Assembly (NCBI RefSeq): GCF_001982635.1
Contig: NZ_MKFI01000007.1
Location: 372,001 to 436,000, forward strand
DNA: 64,000 bases
Direction: 5' to 3'
Origin: Bradyrhizobium mercantei
GTDB taxonomy: Bacteria; Pseudomonadota; Alphaproteobacteria; Rhizobiales; Xanthobacteraceae
Shown here: positions 47,013 to 55,815 of the stretch, one piece after another
How positions within the stretch are numbered: position 1 is the first letter of the stretch
Layout: every line of letters starts with the position of its first letter
Position numbers and translations under genes: made by a program
Notes under the pieces: model-generated
Databases searched by the model: none
Seen by the model: only the letters and a program-made list of their open reading frames with translations
What the model was told of the DNA's origin: nothing

Positions 47013-47148
47013 CCGATCGTGCTCACCCGCCTGTTCCGGCCCGGCATGCACTTATGCATTGCACGTCCCTTACCGGCGCCGCCGAGCTTGGCTAGACTGG
47101 CGGCATCGAAGCTTTACAAACCTACCCCACATCACAGGGAGCGAACTC

Positions 47149-47931
47149 GTGGATCTTGGAATCAAAGGCCGCCGGGCCATCGTCTGCGCATCGAGCAAGG
47201 GACTGGGCCGCGCCTGCGCGATCGCGCTCGCCAATGAAGGCGTGCATGTCACGCTGACGGCGCGCGGCGCCGAGGCGCTGAAGCAGACCGCCGACGAGAT
47301 CCGTAAGACCCATCCCGGCGTCACCGTCACCGAAATCGTCGGCGACATCACGACGCCTGCGGGACGCGAAGCCGTGCTCAAGGCCTGCCCCGAGCCCGAC
47401 ATCCTGATCAACAATGCCGGCGGCCCGCCGCCCGGCGACTTCCGCAACTGGACCCGCGACGACTGGATCAAGGCGATCGACGCCAACATGCTGACGCCGA
47501 TCGAGCTGATCAAGGCGACCGTCGACGGCATGATGGCACGCAAGTTCGGCCGCATCGTCAACATCACCTCTGCCGCGGTGAAAGCGCCGATCGAAATTCT
47601 CGGCCTGTCCAACGGCGCCCGCGCCGGCCTCACCGGCTTCGTCGCCGGCCTGTCGCGCAAGACCGTCATCAACAACGTCACCATCAACGGCCTGCTGCCG
47701 GGTCCGTTCGACACCGACCGTCTGCGCGGCACCGCCAAGCCCGAAGCCGAAAAGCGCGGCATCTCGGCCGACCAGGTCCTGGCCGAACGCGCCAAGCTGA
47801 ACCCCGCCGGCCGCTTCGGCCGTCCCGATGAATTCGGATACGCCTGCGCGTTCCTGTGCGGCGAAAAGGCCGGCTTCATCACCGGGCAGAACATCCTGCT
47901 CGATGGCGGCGCCTTCCCGGGCACGCTGTGA
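47149..47931 (+). CDS. SDR-family protein lacking the usual Tyr/Lys pair
   Basis: 260 aa from a GTG start preceded by AGGGAGCGA. The fold pattern is SDR, but the cofactor turn reads CASSKGLG and the active-site stretch reads LSNGARAGLTGF: the expected YxxxK is SxxxR. C-terminal NILLDGGAFPG is typical. It overlaps the next gene by 4 nt (GTGA). It may act as an SDR with an altered mechanism or as a non-catalytic subunit. Confidence 0.85.
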   Translation: MDLGIKGRRAIVCASSKGLGRACAIALANEGVHVTLTARGAEALKQTADEIRKTHPGVTVTEIVGDITTPAGREAVLKACPEPDILINNAGGPPPGDFRNWTRDDWIKAIDANMLTPIELIKATVDGMMARKFGRIVNITSAAVKAPIEILGLSNGARAGLTGFVAGLSRKTVINNVTINGLLPGPFDTDRLRGTAKPEAEKRGISADQVLAERAKLNPAGRFGRPDEFGYACAFLCGEKAGFITGQNILLDGGAFPGTL

Positions 47932-48917
47932 GAGCGGTCTGGTACGAACGGACCGGCGCGGCGCCGACGGTGCTCACCGTCGGCGAGACGCCGACGCCTG
48001 ATGCCGGGCCCGGCGAGGTCCGCGTCCGTCTCGAGGCCTCCGGCGTCAATCCGGCCGATGTCGGCCGCCGCAGCGGCAACTATCGCGCGATGGAATTTCC
48101 CCGCGTGATCCCCAACAGCGACGGCGCCGGGATCATCGACCAGGTCGGTGAAGGCGTCACTCGCTTTGCCGTCGGCGATCGCGTCTGGCTGTTCAACGGC
48201 CAGCGCAATGGCCGCGCCTTCGGCACCGCCGCCGAATACATCACGCTTGCCGATTACCTGGTGACGCCACTGCCGCAGGACGTGTCGTTCGCGGCTGGAG
48301 CGACGCTTGGCATCCCCTGCATGACCGCGTGGTGCGCGTTATTTGCCGACGGCCCGATCTCCGGCCAGACGGTGCTGGTCACCGGCGGCGCCGGCGCGGT
48401 CGGTCACTATGCCGTGCAATTGGCAAAATGGGGCGGCGCGCGGGTGATCGCGACGGTCAGTTCGCAGGTCAAGGACGTCGAGGCGCGGCTTGCCGGCGCC
48501 GACACCGTCGTCAACTACCGGACTGAGGACGTCGTCGCCAAGGTGATGGCTTTCACCGAGAACCGCGGCGTCGACCGCGTGATCGATGTCGATTTCGGCG
48601 GCAACCTCGCGACCACGCTGAAGCTGATGGCGCTGAACTCGACGATTGTGGTCTACGCCACCAACGGCAACCGCACGCCGGTACTGCCGGTCCGCGAATT
48701 GATGGAGAAATGCATCACGGTACGCTCGCTGGTACTGTTCGCGTTGCCACCGCCGCTGCTCGCGGCCGCGCAGGCCGACATCACGCAGTGGCTGGCGTCA
48801 GGCACCCGCGTGCACAATATCGCCGGACAATTCGCGCTGGCAGAGACCGCCGACGCCCATCTCGCCGTCGAGAAGGGCGACAAGATCGGCACCGTGATCG
48901 TCGACTGCGCGCGATAG
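47928..48917 (+). CDS. Quinone-oxidoreductase-like MDR dehydrogenase
   Basis: 329 aa, NADPH-dependent medium-chain reductase of the zeta-crystallin/QOR type without zinc ligands. N-terminal GroES-like domain (EVRVRLEASGVNPADVGRRS), Rossmann domain with TVLVTGGAGAVGHYAVQLAK. GTG start overlapping the SDR stop, hence coupled translation. Substrates of the family are quinones or enones. Confidence 0.92.
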   Translation: MRAVWYERTGAAPTVLTVGETPTPDAGPGEVRVRLEASGVNPADVGRRSGNYRAMEFPRVIPNSDGAGIIDQVGEGVTRFAVGDRVWLFNGQRNGRAFGTAAEYITLADYLVTPLPQDVSFAAGATLGIPCMTAWCALFADGPISGQTVLVTGGAGAVGHYAVQLAKWGGARVIATVSSQVKDVEARLAGADTVVNYRTEDVVAKVMAFTENRGVDRVIDVDFGGNLATTLKLMALNSTIVVYATNGNRTPVLPVRELMEKCITVRSLVLFALPPPLLAAAQADITQWLASGTRVHNIAGQFALAETADAHLAVEKGDKIGTVIVDCAR

Positions 48918-48935
48918 CTCGCGTTGCTATCTTCT

Positions 48936-49083
48936 CCCTCGCCCCGTTCTTACGGGGAGAGGGTTGGGGTGAGGGGCTTTCACCGCGAAGAAAGTGATAG
49001 CGGAGGATGCCGAGACTCCCCCTCACCCGGAATTCAAGCTGCGCTTGAATTCCGACCTCTCCCCGCAAGCGGGGCGAGGTAAG
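48936..49083. repeat. Long palindromic intergenic repeat, family C copy 1
   Basis: Inner pairs: ccccgttcttacgggg at the left, gaattcaagctgcgcttgaa in the middle, cccgcaagcggg at the right, framed by ctcaccc/ggggtgag parts. Similar in layout to 57329-57476. Confidence 0.7.
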
Positions 49084-49104
49084 GAGAGCAGCACGCTTCT
49101 GCTC

Positions 49105-49518
49105 CTACTGGATCGGCGTGATGCGCTCGTCGCCGGGCGCGAGGCCGAACTCGTCGAGCCCTTCGGCGAGGAAATCGCCGAGCATCGGCTCACCCAGCAG
49201 ATAGCTCGCAGTGCGGCCGTTGCGGCCGCGCGCGGCTTCGCGGCGCAGATCGGCCCACTCCTCGATCGTGCCGTCGCCGCGGCCGAGCCGCATCAAGGCG
49301 ACGAGATCGACCTGCTCGTCCTCGCTCAGCGCGTCGATGAAGCCTGTGATCTCGCGCGCCACCGGATCGCTGCCGTCATCCTCGAGCACATCGATCATCT
49401 CGTCGTCGGCGCCGTTCGAACCGGAATCCGGATCGACGATCCCCTCCTTGACGTCGAATTCGCGCGCCTTCTCGATCAAGAAGCCAACTTTTTCGGGGGA
49501 GATTGTGAGTTCCGGCAT
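49105..49518 (-). CDS. DUF3775 protein
   Basis: 137 aa, acidic, soluble. Begins MPELTISPEKVGFLIEKARE, then an acidic loop (DPDSGSNGADDEM) and LSEDEQVDLVALMRLGRGDG. This matches the DUF3775 pattern in alphaproteobacteria. The start at 49518 is the family start. Divergent from an MBL-fold gene. Function unknown. Confidence 0.85.
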   Translation of the reverse strand: MPELTISPEKVGFLIEKAREFDVKEGIVDPDSGSNGADDEMIDVLEDDGSDPVAREITGFIDALSEDEQVDLVALMRLGRGDGTIEEWADLRREAARGRNGRTASYLLGEPMLGDFLAEGLDEFGLAPGDERITPIQ

Positions 49519-49634
49519 TCGCGCACTCCTTGGTCCAACGAGGCGGTAACGCAGGAGGCGCCGACTTGATCCATTGCGCGGACGCGCGGAAACCCGCATG
49601 GTTCGGCCACAAACAAAAACAGAGGGCACGCCGC

Positions 49635-50480
49635 ATGCACTGGACGATCGGCAAGGTCAAAATCACAAAAGTCGTCGAGCTCGAGACCGTCGGCAGCACG
49701 CGCTTCATCCTGCCGCTGGCCGGCCGGGAGGAGATCCAGAGCCTGCCCTGGCTGATCCCGCATTTCGCCAATGAGGACGGCCAGCTGAAGATGTCGATCC
49801 ATTCGCTGCTGGTGGAGACGCCGGAGCACCGCATCGTCGTCGACACCGGGCTCGGCAACGACAAGCAGGGCCGCAACGTGCCGACCTGGAACAACCGCAG
49901 CGATCCGTTCCTGGAGAAGCTGACCGCGGCCGGATTTGCCCCTGACAGCATCGACACCGTGCTGTGCACGCATCTGCATGTCGACCATGTCGGCTGGAAC
50001 ACGAAGCTCTCCGGCGGCAAATGGGTGCCGACCTTCGCCAATGCGCGCTATGTGTTCGGCAAGACCGAGTATGAGCACTGGCGCGATCACAGCGACGATC
50101 CGGCGCACGCTGCGGTGTTCGCCGATTCCGTGAAGCCGATCGCGGATGCCGGCAAGGCCGAGCTGGTGCCGAGCGATCAACGGCTGACGGAAGAGATCAC
50201 GCTGATCCCGACGCCGGGTCACAGCCCCGGCCATATGAGCATCCACATCAAGTCCGGCGGCGAGGAAGGATTGCTGACCGGCGATGTCGCGCATCATCCT
50301 TGCCAGATGTATCACCTCGACTGGTCATCGACGGCGGATTCCGACCAGAAGCAATCGGCCGCGACGCGCCGCGAATTGTTCTCGCGCTTTGCCGATACGC
50401 CGACGCTGGTGATCGGCGGGCATTTCAATGCCGGCCATATCAAGCGCGACGGCGACGCCTTCAGGTTTATCGCGCTTTAG
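49635..50480 (+). CDS. MBL-fold metallo-hydrolase
   Basis: 281 aa. Metal-binding motif THLHVDHVGWNT, a second His in TPGHSPGHM, Asp in LTGDVAHHP and His in GGHFNAGH. Resembles AHL-lactonase/quinolone-type hydrolases in length and motif spacing, but the substrate is not certain. A paralogue lies at 54700. Its end overlaps a convergent gene by 4 nt. Confidence 0.9.
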   Translation: MHWTIGKVKITKVVELETVGSTRFILPLAGREEIQSLPWLIPHFANEDGQLKMSIHSLLVETPEHRIVVDTGLGNDKQGRNVPTWNNRSDPFLEKLTAAGFAPDSIDTVLCTHLHVDHVGWNTKLSGGKWVPTFANARYVFGKTEYEHWRDHSDDPAHAAVFADSVKPIADAGKAELVPSDQRLTEEITLIPTPGHSPGHMSIHIKSGGEEGLLTGDVAHHPCQMYHLDWSSTADSDQKQSAATRRELFSRFADTPTLVIGGHFNAGHIKRDGDAFRFIAL

Positions 50481-50848
50481 CTCAAGCTGGCGCGCGCGAG
50501 GAAGAGCGCGTCGGCCTCGCTGGCGGCGATCGCGGCGGGATAGGGTAAGGCCTTGGCCCGTCCCGGGAGGGTGCGCTCGAGTTCGGCGCGCTCCGCGGCG
50601 TCATCGGCGATGTAGACGGTGACCCGGATCAGCCGGCCGAGCTCGGCCTTGCGTGCCTTCATCCACAGCACCATCGGTTTGCCGGCGGCGACCTCGGGCT
50701 GATCGTTGACATTGACGATCACGGCGAGTGGACGGTCAGCGGCAAGCAGTTCGGCGTATTCCGCGGTCCAATCGCAGCCATCCTGCTCGGTCTGCAGGCG
50801 GCCGGTCGCGATGAAGATGCCGGGCTCGGCTTCGCGAAAGAATCTCAT
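50477..50848 (-). CDS. Hypothetical protein
   Basis: 123 aa, soluble. Two blocks: MRFFREAEPGIFIATGRLQT with EQDGCDWTAEYAEL, and KPMVLWMKARKAELGRLIRV. The pattern of alternating beta strands and helices (PLAVIVNVNDQP, IRVTVYIADD) resembles STAS or SpoIIAA-like folds. GAGGAAAG precedes the ATG. It is the likely target of the TetR gene facing it across a 23-bp operator. Confidence 0.6.
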   Translation of the reverse strand: MRFFREAEPGIFIATGRLQTEQDGCDWTAEYAELLAADRPLAVIVNVNDQPEVAAGKPMVLWMKARKAELGRLIRVTVYIADDAAERAELERTLPGRAKALPYPAAIAASEADALFLARASLS

Positions 50849-50922
50849 GGAGCTTTCCTCATGATGACGACGCCAGACCGTGCTGATCGGGTCGATCCGG
50901 ATGGCGGCGGCGCACAAATATC

Positions 50923-50945
50923 TATTGACCGACGGTCGGTCAATA
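50923..50945. promoter_or_regulatory. 23-bp palindromic operator of the TetR gene
   Basis: TATTGACCGAC, centre G, GTCGGTCAATA: perfect inverted arms of 11 bp. It lies 75 bp before the hypothetical gene on the left and about 60 bp before tetR on the right. Typical of TetR-family operators. Confidence 0.75.
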
Positions 50946-51006
50946 CAACTAAGCCGTTTCAAAATCATTCTAAATATGCGATCCAAGAATCGGGTATCAG
51001 GTGCGG

Positions 51007-51666
51007 ATGGATGCTGACGGCATGATCGGGAAACGGCAAGCGGCGGCCACGCGCGCCGCGTCACAGCGCTGGCGGCGGACTCAGCCCGCCGAGGTCAGGG
51101 TTGACGACCTGATGTCGGCGGCGGCGGCCCTTTTCATCGCAAAGGGCATCGAGGCCACCACGATCGACGACATCGTCGGACGGGCCGGCGTCGCGAAGGG
51201 CACCTTCTACCACTACTTCTCGACCAAGGCGGATGTGATGATCGCGCTGCGCACGCGCTTCACGCAGGACTTCCTCGCCCGTGTCGAGGCGGCGATCGGC
51301 GAGCGCGCGGCGGACGATCATGCCGGGCGGCTGGCCGCCTGGCTGCGCGGCGCCGTCGGAACCTATCTCGCCAATGTCGAGTTGCATGACGTCGTGTTTC
51401 ACGACTTCCCGCATCATCAGCGCCAGTCGTCGGAAAAGGACGACGTGATCGCCCAGATCGTCGCCGTGCTGGAGGCTGGCCGGAAGGCCGGCGTCTGGGC
51501 GTTCCCGAACGCCCGCAGCGCGGCGCTGATCGTTTTCGACGGAATGCATGCCGTGGCCGACGATGCGATCGTCGCCGGCACCCGCGATCCCGAGCCGCCG
51601 TGCCGGCTATTGGAGGAGATGTTCACGCGGATGCTGGCGGCGCCCGCCATCATGACCGGCATTTGA
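51007..51666 (+). CDS. TetR-family transcriptional regulator
   Basis: 219 aa. HTH: TTIDDIVGRAGVAKGTFYHY with F-STKADV after it. The C-terminal ligand domain contains a loop HDVVFHDFPHHQRQ rich in His. The start is uncertain between GTG 51001, ATG 51007 and ATG 51022. It likely represses itself and the divergent 123-aa gene through the palindrome at 50923-50945. Confidence 0.88.
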   Translation: MDADGMIGKRQAAATRAASQRWRRTQPAEVRVDDLMSAAAALFIAKGIEATTIDDIVGRAGVAKGTFYHYFSTKADVMIALRTRFTQDFLARVEAAIGERAADDHAGRLAAWLRGAVGTYLANVELHDVVFHDFPHHQRQSSEKDDVIAQIVAVLEAGRKAGVWAFPNARSAALIVFDGMHAVADDAIVAGTRDPEPPCRLLEEMFTRMLAAPAIMTGI

Positions 51667-51811
51667 AGGAACGGCGCAAGGCGGCCACGCCGGAAGGTGA
51701 TGGCTGCAATGCCATGGCCGTGAGGCGGTTGAATTTCCGCCCGCGCTGTTCCATGAAGCGTGTCGAGGTATACCAGTAACAATCCTCAAGACACCGTAGG
51801 GAGTGATCAAC

Positions 51812-52654
51812 ATGAAGCTTGTTCGTTATGGCGAAAAGGGCGCGGAAAAGCCCGGTCTGATCGATAAATCCGGCCAGCTCCGCGACCTCTCGGCCCATCT
51901 GAAGGACCTGACCGGCGACGCCTACGCGCCGGAATCGCTGAAGAAGCTTGCCGCGCTCGATCCCGCCTCCCTGCCCGCCGTTTCCGGCAAGCCGCGCTTC
52001 GGCGCCCCGGTCACCGGCATCTCCAAATTCGTCGCGATCGGCCTGAACTATTCCGACCACGCCAAGGAAACCGGCAACCCGATCCCCTCGGAGCCGATCT
52101 TCTTCCTCAAGGCCAACACCGCGCTGTCAGGCCCGAACGACGCGGTCGAGAAGCCGCGCGGCTCGACCAAGCTCGACTGGGAAGTCGAGATCGCCGCCAT
52201 CATCGGCACCCGCGCCAAGTATGTCTCGGAAGCCGACGCGCTGAACCATGTCGCCGGCTACTGCATCTGCAACGACGTCTCCGAGCGCAACTTCCAGATC
52301 GAGCGCCTCGGGCAGTGGACCAAGGGCAAGTCGCACGACACGTTCGGCCCGGTCGGCCCGTGGCTCGCCACCAAGGACGAGATCCCCGACGTGCAGAAGC
52401 TGTCGATGTGGCTCGACGTCAACGGCCAGCGCCGCCAGACCGGCTCGACCTCGACCATGATCTTCACGATGGCGAAGTGCATCTCCTATGTCTCGCAGTT
52501 CATGACGCTGTTGCCCGGCGACATCGTCACCACCGGCACCCCGCCCGGCGTCGGCACCGGTATGAAGCCGCCGCAATATCTCAATGTCGGCGACGTCGTG
52601 ACGCTCGGCATCGAGGGCCTCGGCGAGCAGCGCCAGGAAATCATCGGGGCGTAA
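51812..52654 (+). CDS. Fumarylacetoacetate hydrolase-family protein
   Basis: 280 aa. FAH catalytic core with the metal ligands in DWEVEIAAIIG, and the conserved CNDVSERNFQ, FGPVGPWL and VTTGTPPGVGTG. Similar to the hydrolases of 2,4-diketo acids (sugar acid or aromatic catabolism). ATG 51812 follows AGGGAG by 8 nt. Precedes a GST gene across a D-type repeat. Confidence 0.92.
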   Translation: MKLVRYGEKGAEKPGLIDKSGQLRDLSAHLKDLTGDAYAPESLKKLAALDPASLPAVSGKPRFGAPVTGISKFVAIGLNYSDHAKETGNPIPSEPIFFLKANTALSGPNDAVEKPRGSTKLDWEVEIAAIIGTRAKYVSEADALNHVAGYCICNDVSERNFQIERLGQWTKGKSHDTFGPVGPWLATKDEIPDVQKLSMWLDVNGQRRQTGSTSTMIFTMAKCISYVSQFMTLLPGDIVTTGTPPGVGTGMKPPQYLNVGDVVTLGIEGLGEQRQEIIGA

Positions 52655-52677
52655 GGTTCGGGCAACGCTCTATCAAC

Positions 52678-52768
52678 GCGTCATGCCCGGGCTTGACCCG
52701 GGCATCCACGTCTTGGACCAGGCGCGCGGATCAAGACGTGGATGGCCGGGTCAAGCCCGGCCATGACA
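52678..52768. repeat. Intergenic palindromic repeat, family D copy 2
   Basis: Starts gtcatgcccgggcttgaccc and ends gccgggtcaagcccggccat gac, with an inner inverted part cacgtcttgga and tcaagacgtg. Confidence 0.8.
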
Positions 52769-52797
52769 GCGGAAAGAATCTTCGCAAGGAGTTCTCC

Positions 52798-53412
52798 ATG
52801 AAACTCACCTTCTCTCCCGCCTCCCCGTTCGCCCGCAAGGTGCGCATCGCGGCGATCGAGCTCGGCCTGATCGACAAGATCGAGTTCGTTCCGGCTACCG
52901 TCGCGCCGGGCACGGCCAACGACGAATATTCCAGGATCTCGCCGCTGAAGAAGCTGCCGGTGCTGATCCTCGACCATGGCGACGTGATCCTGGATTCCTA
53001 CGTCATCGTCGAATATCTCAACGAGCTCGGCGGCGGCCGGCTGATCCCGGGCTACGGCCCGCGGCGCTGGAAGCTGAAGACCGACCACTCGCTGCTCAAC
53101 GGCATGCTCGATTCCATGCTGCTGTGCCGCTACGAGAAGATGGTGCGGCCGCAGGGCTCGCTGTGGCAGGCCTGGTACGACGATCACTGGAACAGGGCCT
53201 GGGTCGGCATGGCGCGGTTCGAGAACCGGCCGGACGTGCTCGACGGCTCGTCGTTCGACATCGCTCAGATCGGTCTCGTCTGCGTGCTCGGCTATGCCGA
53301 TTTCCGCTTCGCCGATTGCGGCTGGCGCAAGGCCTATCCCAAGCTCGATGCCTTCTACCAGCGCATGCTGGAGCGGCCGTCGGTGAAGATTTCGGCACCG
53401 CCTGCGGCGTAG
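52798..53412 (+). CDS. Glutathione S-transferase
   Basis: 204 aa. N-terminal thioredoxin-like domain beginning MKLTFSPASPFARKVRIAAI with a Ser in the glutathione site, and the KKLPVLIL cis-Pro loop followed by DSYVIVEYL. C-terminal all-helical domain. AAGGAG precedes the ATG. Function in detoxification or isomerisation is inferred from family. Confidence 0.92.
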   Translation: MKLTFSPASPFARKVRIAAIELGLIDKIEFVPATVAPGTANDEYSRISPLKKLPVLILDHGDVILDSYVIVEYLNELGGGRLIPGYGPRRWKLKTDHSLLNGMLDSMLLCRYEKMVRPQGSLWQAWYDDHWNRAWVGMARFENRPDVLDGSSFDIAQIGLVCVLGYADFRFADCGWRKAYPKLDAFYQRMLERPSVKISAPPAA

Positions 53413-53430
53413 CCGCGAATTGCAGGGGGA

Positions 53431-54627
53431 ATGACGATGCGCCATCGCTTCCCCCGCTTGCTCATTCTCGGCGCGAGCCTCGCGCTCGCGTTGACGGCCT
53501 CATTCACCAATCTGAGGGCCGACGATATGACACCCGGACCACAGGACCACCCTTGCGGAGCGCCGGCCGCGCTCGACGACGGCTGGACGATTGCCGCGCC
53601 TGAGAGCGTCGGCATGGACGGCGCACGGCTGTGCGGCATCGCTGCGCGGCTCGGCTTGCGCAGCAGCGAGATCCATTCGGTGGTCGTGGCGCGCCACGGC
53701 AGGCTGGTGTTCGAGCAGTATTTTGCCGGCATCGACCAGCCGTGGGGACAGCCCGAAGGCCGCATCGACTTCACTGCGACGACCCGGCACGACATGCGCT
53801 CGGCATCGAAGAGCGTGACGTCGCTGCTGGTCGGCATCGCCATCGACCACAAACTGATCGCGAGCGCCGACGAGCCCGTGTTGAAATTCTTCCCCGAGCA
53901 TCAGTCGGCGAAGAAAGCAGGATGGGACGCCATCACGCTGCGCCATTTGCTGACGATGTCGTCAGGCTTCAAATGGGACGAGACGCTACCCTGGAACGAC
54001 CCAGACAACGACGAGCCGCATCTCGCCTTTGATGCCGATCCGATCGGCTACGTGCTGGCCAAGCCGATCGCCGCGCCGCCGGATACGCTGTGGAACTACA
54101 GTGGCGGCGGCACCGATCTGCTCGGCAACATCGTCGAGCAGGTCTCCGGCAAGCCGCTCGAAGCCTTCGCACGCGAGACGCTGTTTCAGCCGCTCGGCAT
54201 CACCGATCTCGAGTGGAAGACCTACAAGAACGGCAAGATTGCCGCCGCTTCCGGCCTTCGCTTGCGGCCACGCGATGCCGCGAAGATCGGTCAACTGATG
54301 CTCGATCGCGGCATGTGGAACGGACAGCAGATCATCTCGGCGGACTGGGTCGCGCAATCGATCGCACCGCGCTTCCAGGCAGTCGGCTATTTCGGCGGCA
54401 CGCTGTTCTACGGTTATCAATGGTGGGTCGGCCGGTCGCTGTCCGAGGGCAAGGAAGTGGGATGGGTCGGCGCTTTCGGCTGGGGCGGCCAGCGCATCAT
54501 CGTCGTGCCCGATCTCGATCTTGTGATGATGACGACGGCAGCCCAGTACGGCCAACTGAAGGAAGGCCTTGCGGCGATGGACATCCTCGCCAACATCATC
54601 ATTCCCGCCGTGCGCGACGCGCACTGA
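53431..54627 (+). CDS. Exported serine hydrolase, beta-lactamase class C family
   Basis: 398 aa with signal peptide (LILGASLALALTASFT). Penicillin-binding fold: SASK (SxxK nucleophile) in RSASKSVTSLLVG, YSG in NYSGGGTDLLG, and a late GWGGQRI motif. More likely an esterase or D-peptidase of the class C group than a true beta-lactamase. It begins 19 bp after the GST gene. Confidence 0.88.
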   Translation: MTMRHRFPRLLILGASLALALTASFTNLRADDMTPGPQDHPCGAPAALDDGWTIAAPESVGMDGARLCGIAARLGLRSSEIHSVVVARHGRLVFEQYFAGIDQPWGQPEGRIDFTATTRHDMRSASKSVTSLLVGIAIDHKLIASADEPVLKFFPEHQSAKKAGWDAITLRHLLTMSSGFKWDETLPWNDPDNDEPHLAFDADPIGYVLAKPIAAPPDTLWNYSGGGTDLLGNIVEQVSGKPLEAFARETLFQPLGITDLEWKTYKNGKIAAASGLRLRPRDAAKIGQLMLDRGMWNGQQIISADWVAQSIAPRFQAVGYFGGTLFYGYQWWVGRSLSEGKEVGWVGAFGWGGQRIIVVPDLDLVMMTTAAQYGQLKEGLAAMDILANIIIPAVRDAH

Positions 54628-54699
54628 CCTTTTTTGCGCGTTTTCTTTACGCGAACCGGACGCCACTTCGCTCGAAAACGCTCACGCCAAGGAATCACC

Positions 54700-55569
54700 A
54701 TGAGCCTGAAATTTGCAGCCGGCGATCTCACCATTCATCGCATCGTCGAGCAGGAGACGACCTTCCTGCCGGCGCACGACATGTTCCCCACCTTGACGCC
54801 GGAGCTGCTCGCCGAGAACCGCGGCTGGATGAAGGCGGCCGGCGCGCTCGACGACAGCGACACGTTGATCCTGGCGTTCCAGTCCTACATCGTGAAGACA
54901 CCGCACCACACCATCCTGATCGACAGCTGCATCGGCAATCACAAGCCGCGGCCGACGCGGCCGACCTGGAACATGAAGACCGACGACAGCTACCTGCGCG
55001 GCCTCGCGGCGGCGGGCTTTTCGGTCGACGACATCGACTATGTGATGTGCACGCATCTGCATGTCGATCATGTCGGCTGGAATACGCGGCTCGAGAACGG
55101 CCGTTGGGTGCCGACCTTCCCGAACGCGCGCTACGTGTTCGACAAGACCGAGTTCGACTACTGGACCGAGACCAATGCGAAAGCAGAGGTCGCGCCGTTC
55201 GTCGACAGCGTGCTGCCGGTGGTCGAAGCCAAGCGGGCCGAGCTCGTCGGCAATGATTTTGCGATCGGCGACCACATGCGCATCCTGCCGACCCCCGGCC
55301 ATACGCCGGGCCATGTCGCCTTCACCTTCGGCCGCGGCAAGGACGATGCGGTGTTTGCCGGCGACCTGATGCACTCGCCGGTCCAGACGCTTTATCCGGA
55401 GATCTCGCCGAAATTCGACGTCGATCCGGCGCAGGCGGCAACGACGCGGCGCAGCTTCCTGGAGCGCTATTGCGACACCGACACGCTGTGCTGCCCAGCG
55501 CACTTCCCCTCGCCGTCGGTCGGCAAGATCAGGCGGAAGGGGAACGGGTTCGTGTGCGAGACGGTGTGA
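54700..55569 (+). CDS. MBL-fold metallo-hydrolase (paralogue)
   Basis: 289 aa. Metal motif THLHVDHVGWNT, TPGHTPGHV, FAGDLMHSP, and late CPAHFPSPS. Clearly a paralogue of the gene at 49635, sharing the blocks THLHVDHVGWNT and NARYVF. AAGGAA precedes the ATG. Confidence 0.9.
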   Translation: MSLKFAAGDLTIHRIVEQETTFLPAHDMFPTLTPELLAENRGWMKAAGALDDSDTLILAFQSYIVKTPHHTILIDSCIGNHKPRPTRPTWNMKTDDSYLRGLAAAGFSVDDIDYVMCTHLHVDHVGWNTRLENGRWVPTFPNARYVFDKTEFDYWTETNAKAEVAPFVDSVLPVVEAKRAELVGNDFAIGDHMRILPTPGHTPGHVAFTFGRGKDDAVFAGDLMHSPVQTLYPEISPKFDVDPAQAATTRRSFLERYCDTDTLCCPAHFPSPSVGKIRRKGNGFVCETV

Positions 55570-55593
55570 CGTAAGCTGAACTCGCGGCAAGCT

Positions 55594-55790
55594 CGCTGCC
55601 ACCCTCCCCTGGAGGGGGAGGGTCGGCTCACAGCGAACGAAGTGAGATGTGAGGCGGGGTGGGGTGATCTCTCAACACGGGCACTGCCCGATACGAGAGA
55701 CCTTCACCCCACCTCGGTTCGCATTTCATGCGAACCGATCCCAGAGCGAGCTCCGCTCGTCTCGACCCCTCCAGGGGAGGATGAAGAGCG
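55594..55790. repeat. Long palindromic intergenic repeat, family B copy 2
   Basis: Starts gctgccaccctcccctggag, contains ggtggggtgatctctcaaca and gagagaccttcaccccacct, and ends cccctccaggggaggatgaa. Same architecture as 24606-24793 with a different inner segment. Confidence 0.75.
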
Positions 55791-55815
55791 CACCTTCTCA
55801 GTCGAACAGGCTCGC

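Noticed and set aside
53431..54627. True class C beta-lactamase conferring antibiotic resistance
   Set aside because: SxxK and YSG motifs are present, but the YxN and KTG pattern of AmpC is not clear; an esterase or peptidase of the same fold is more likely.
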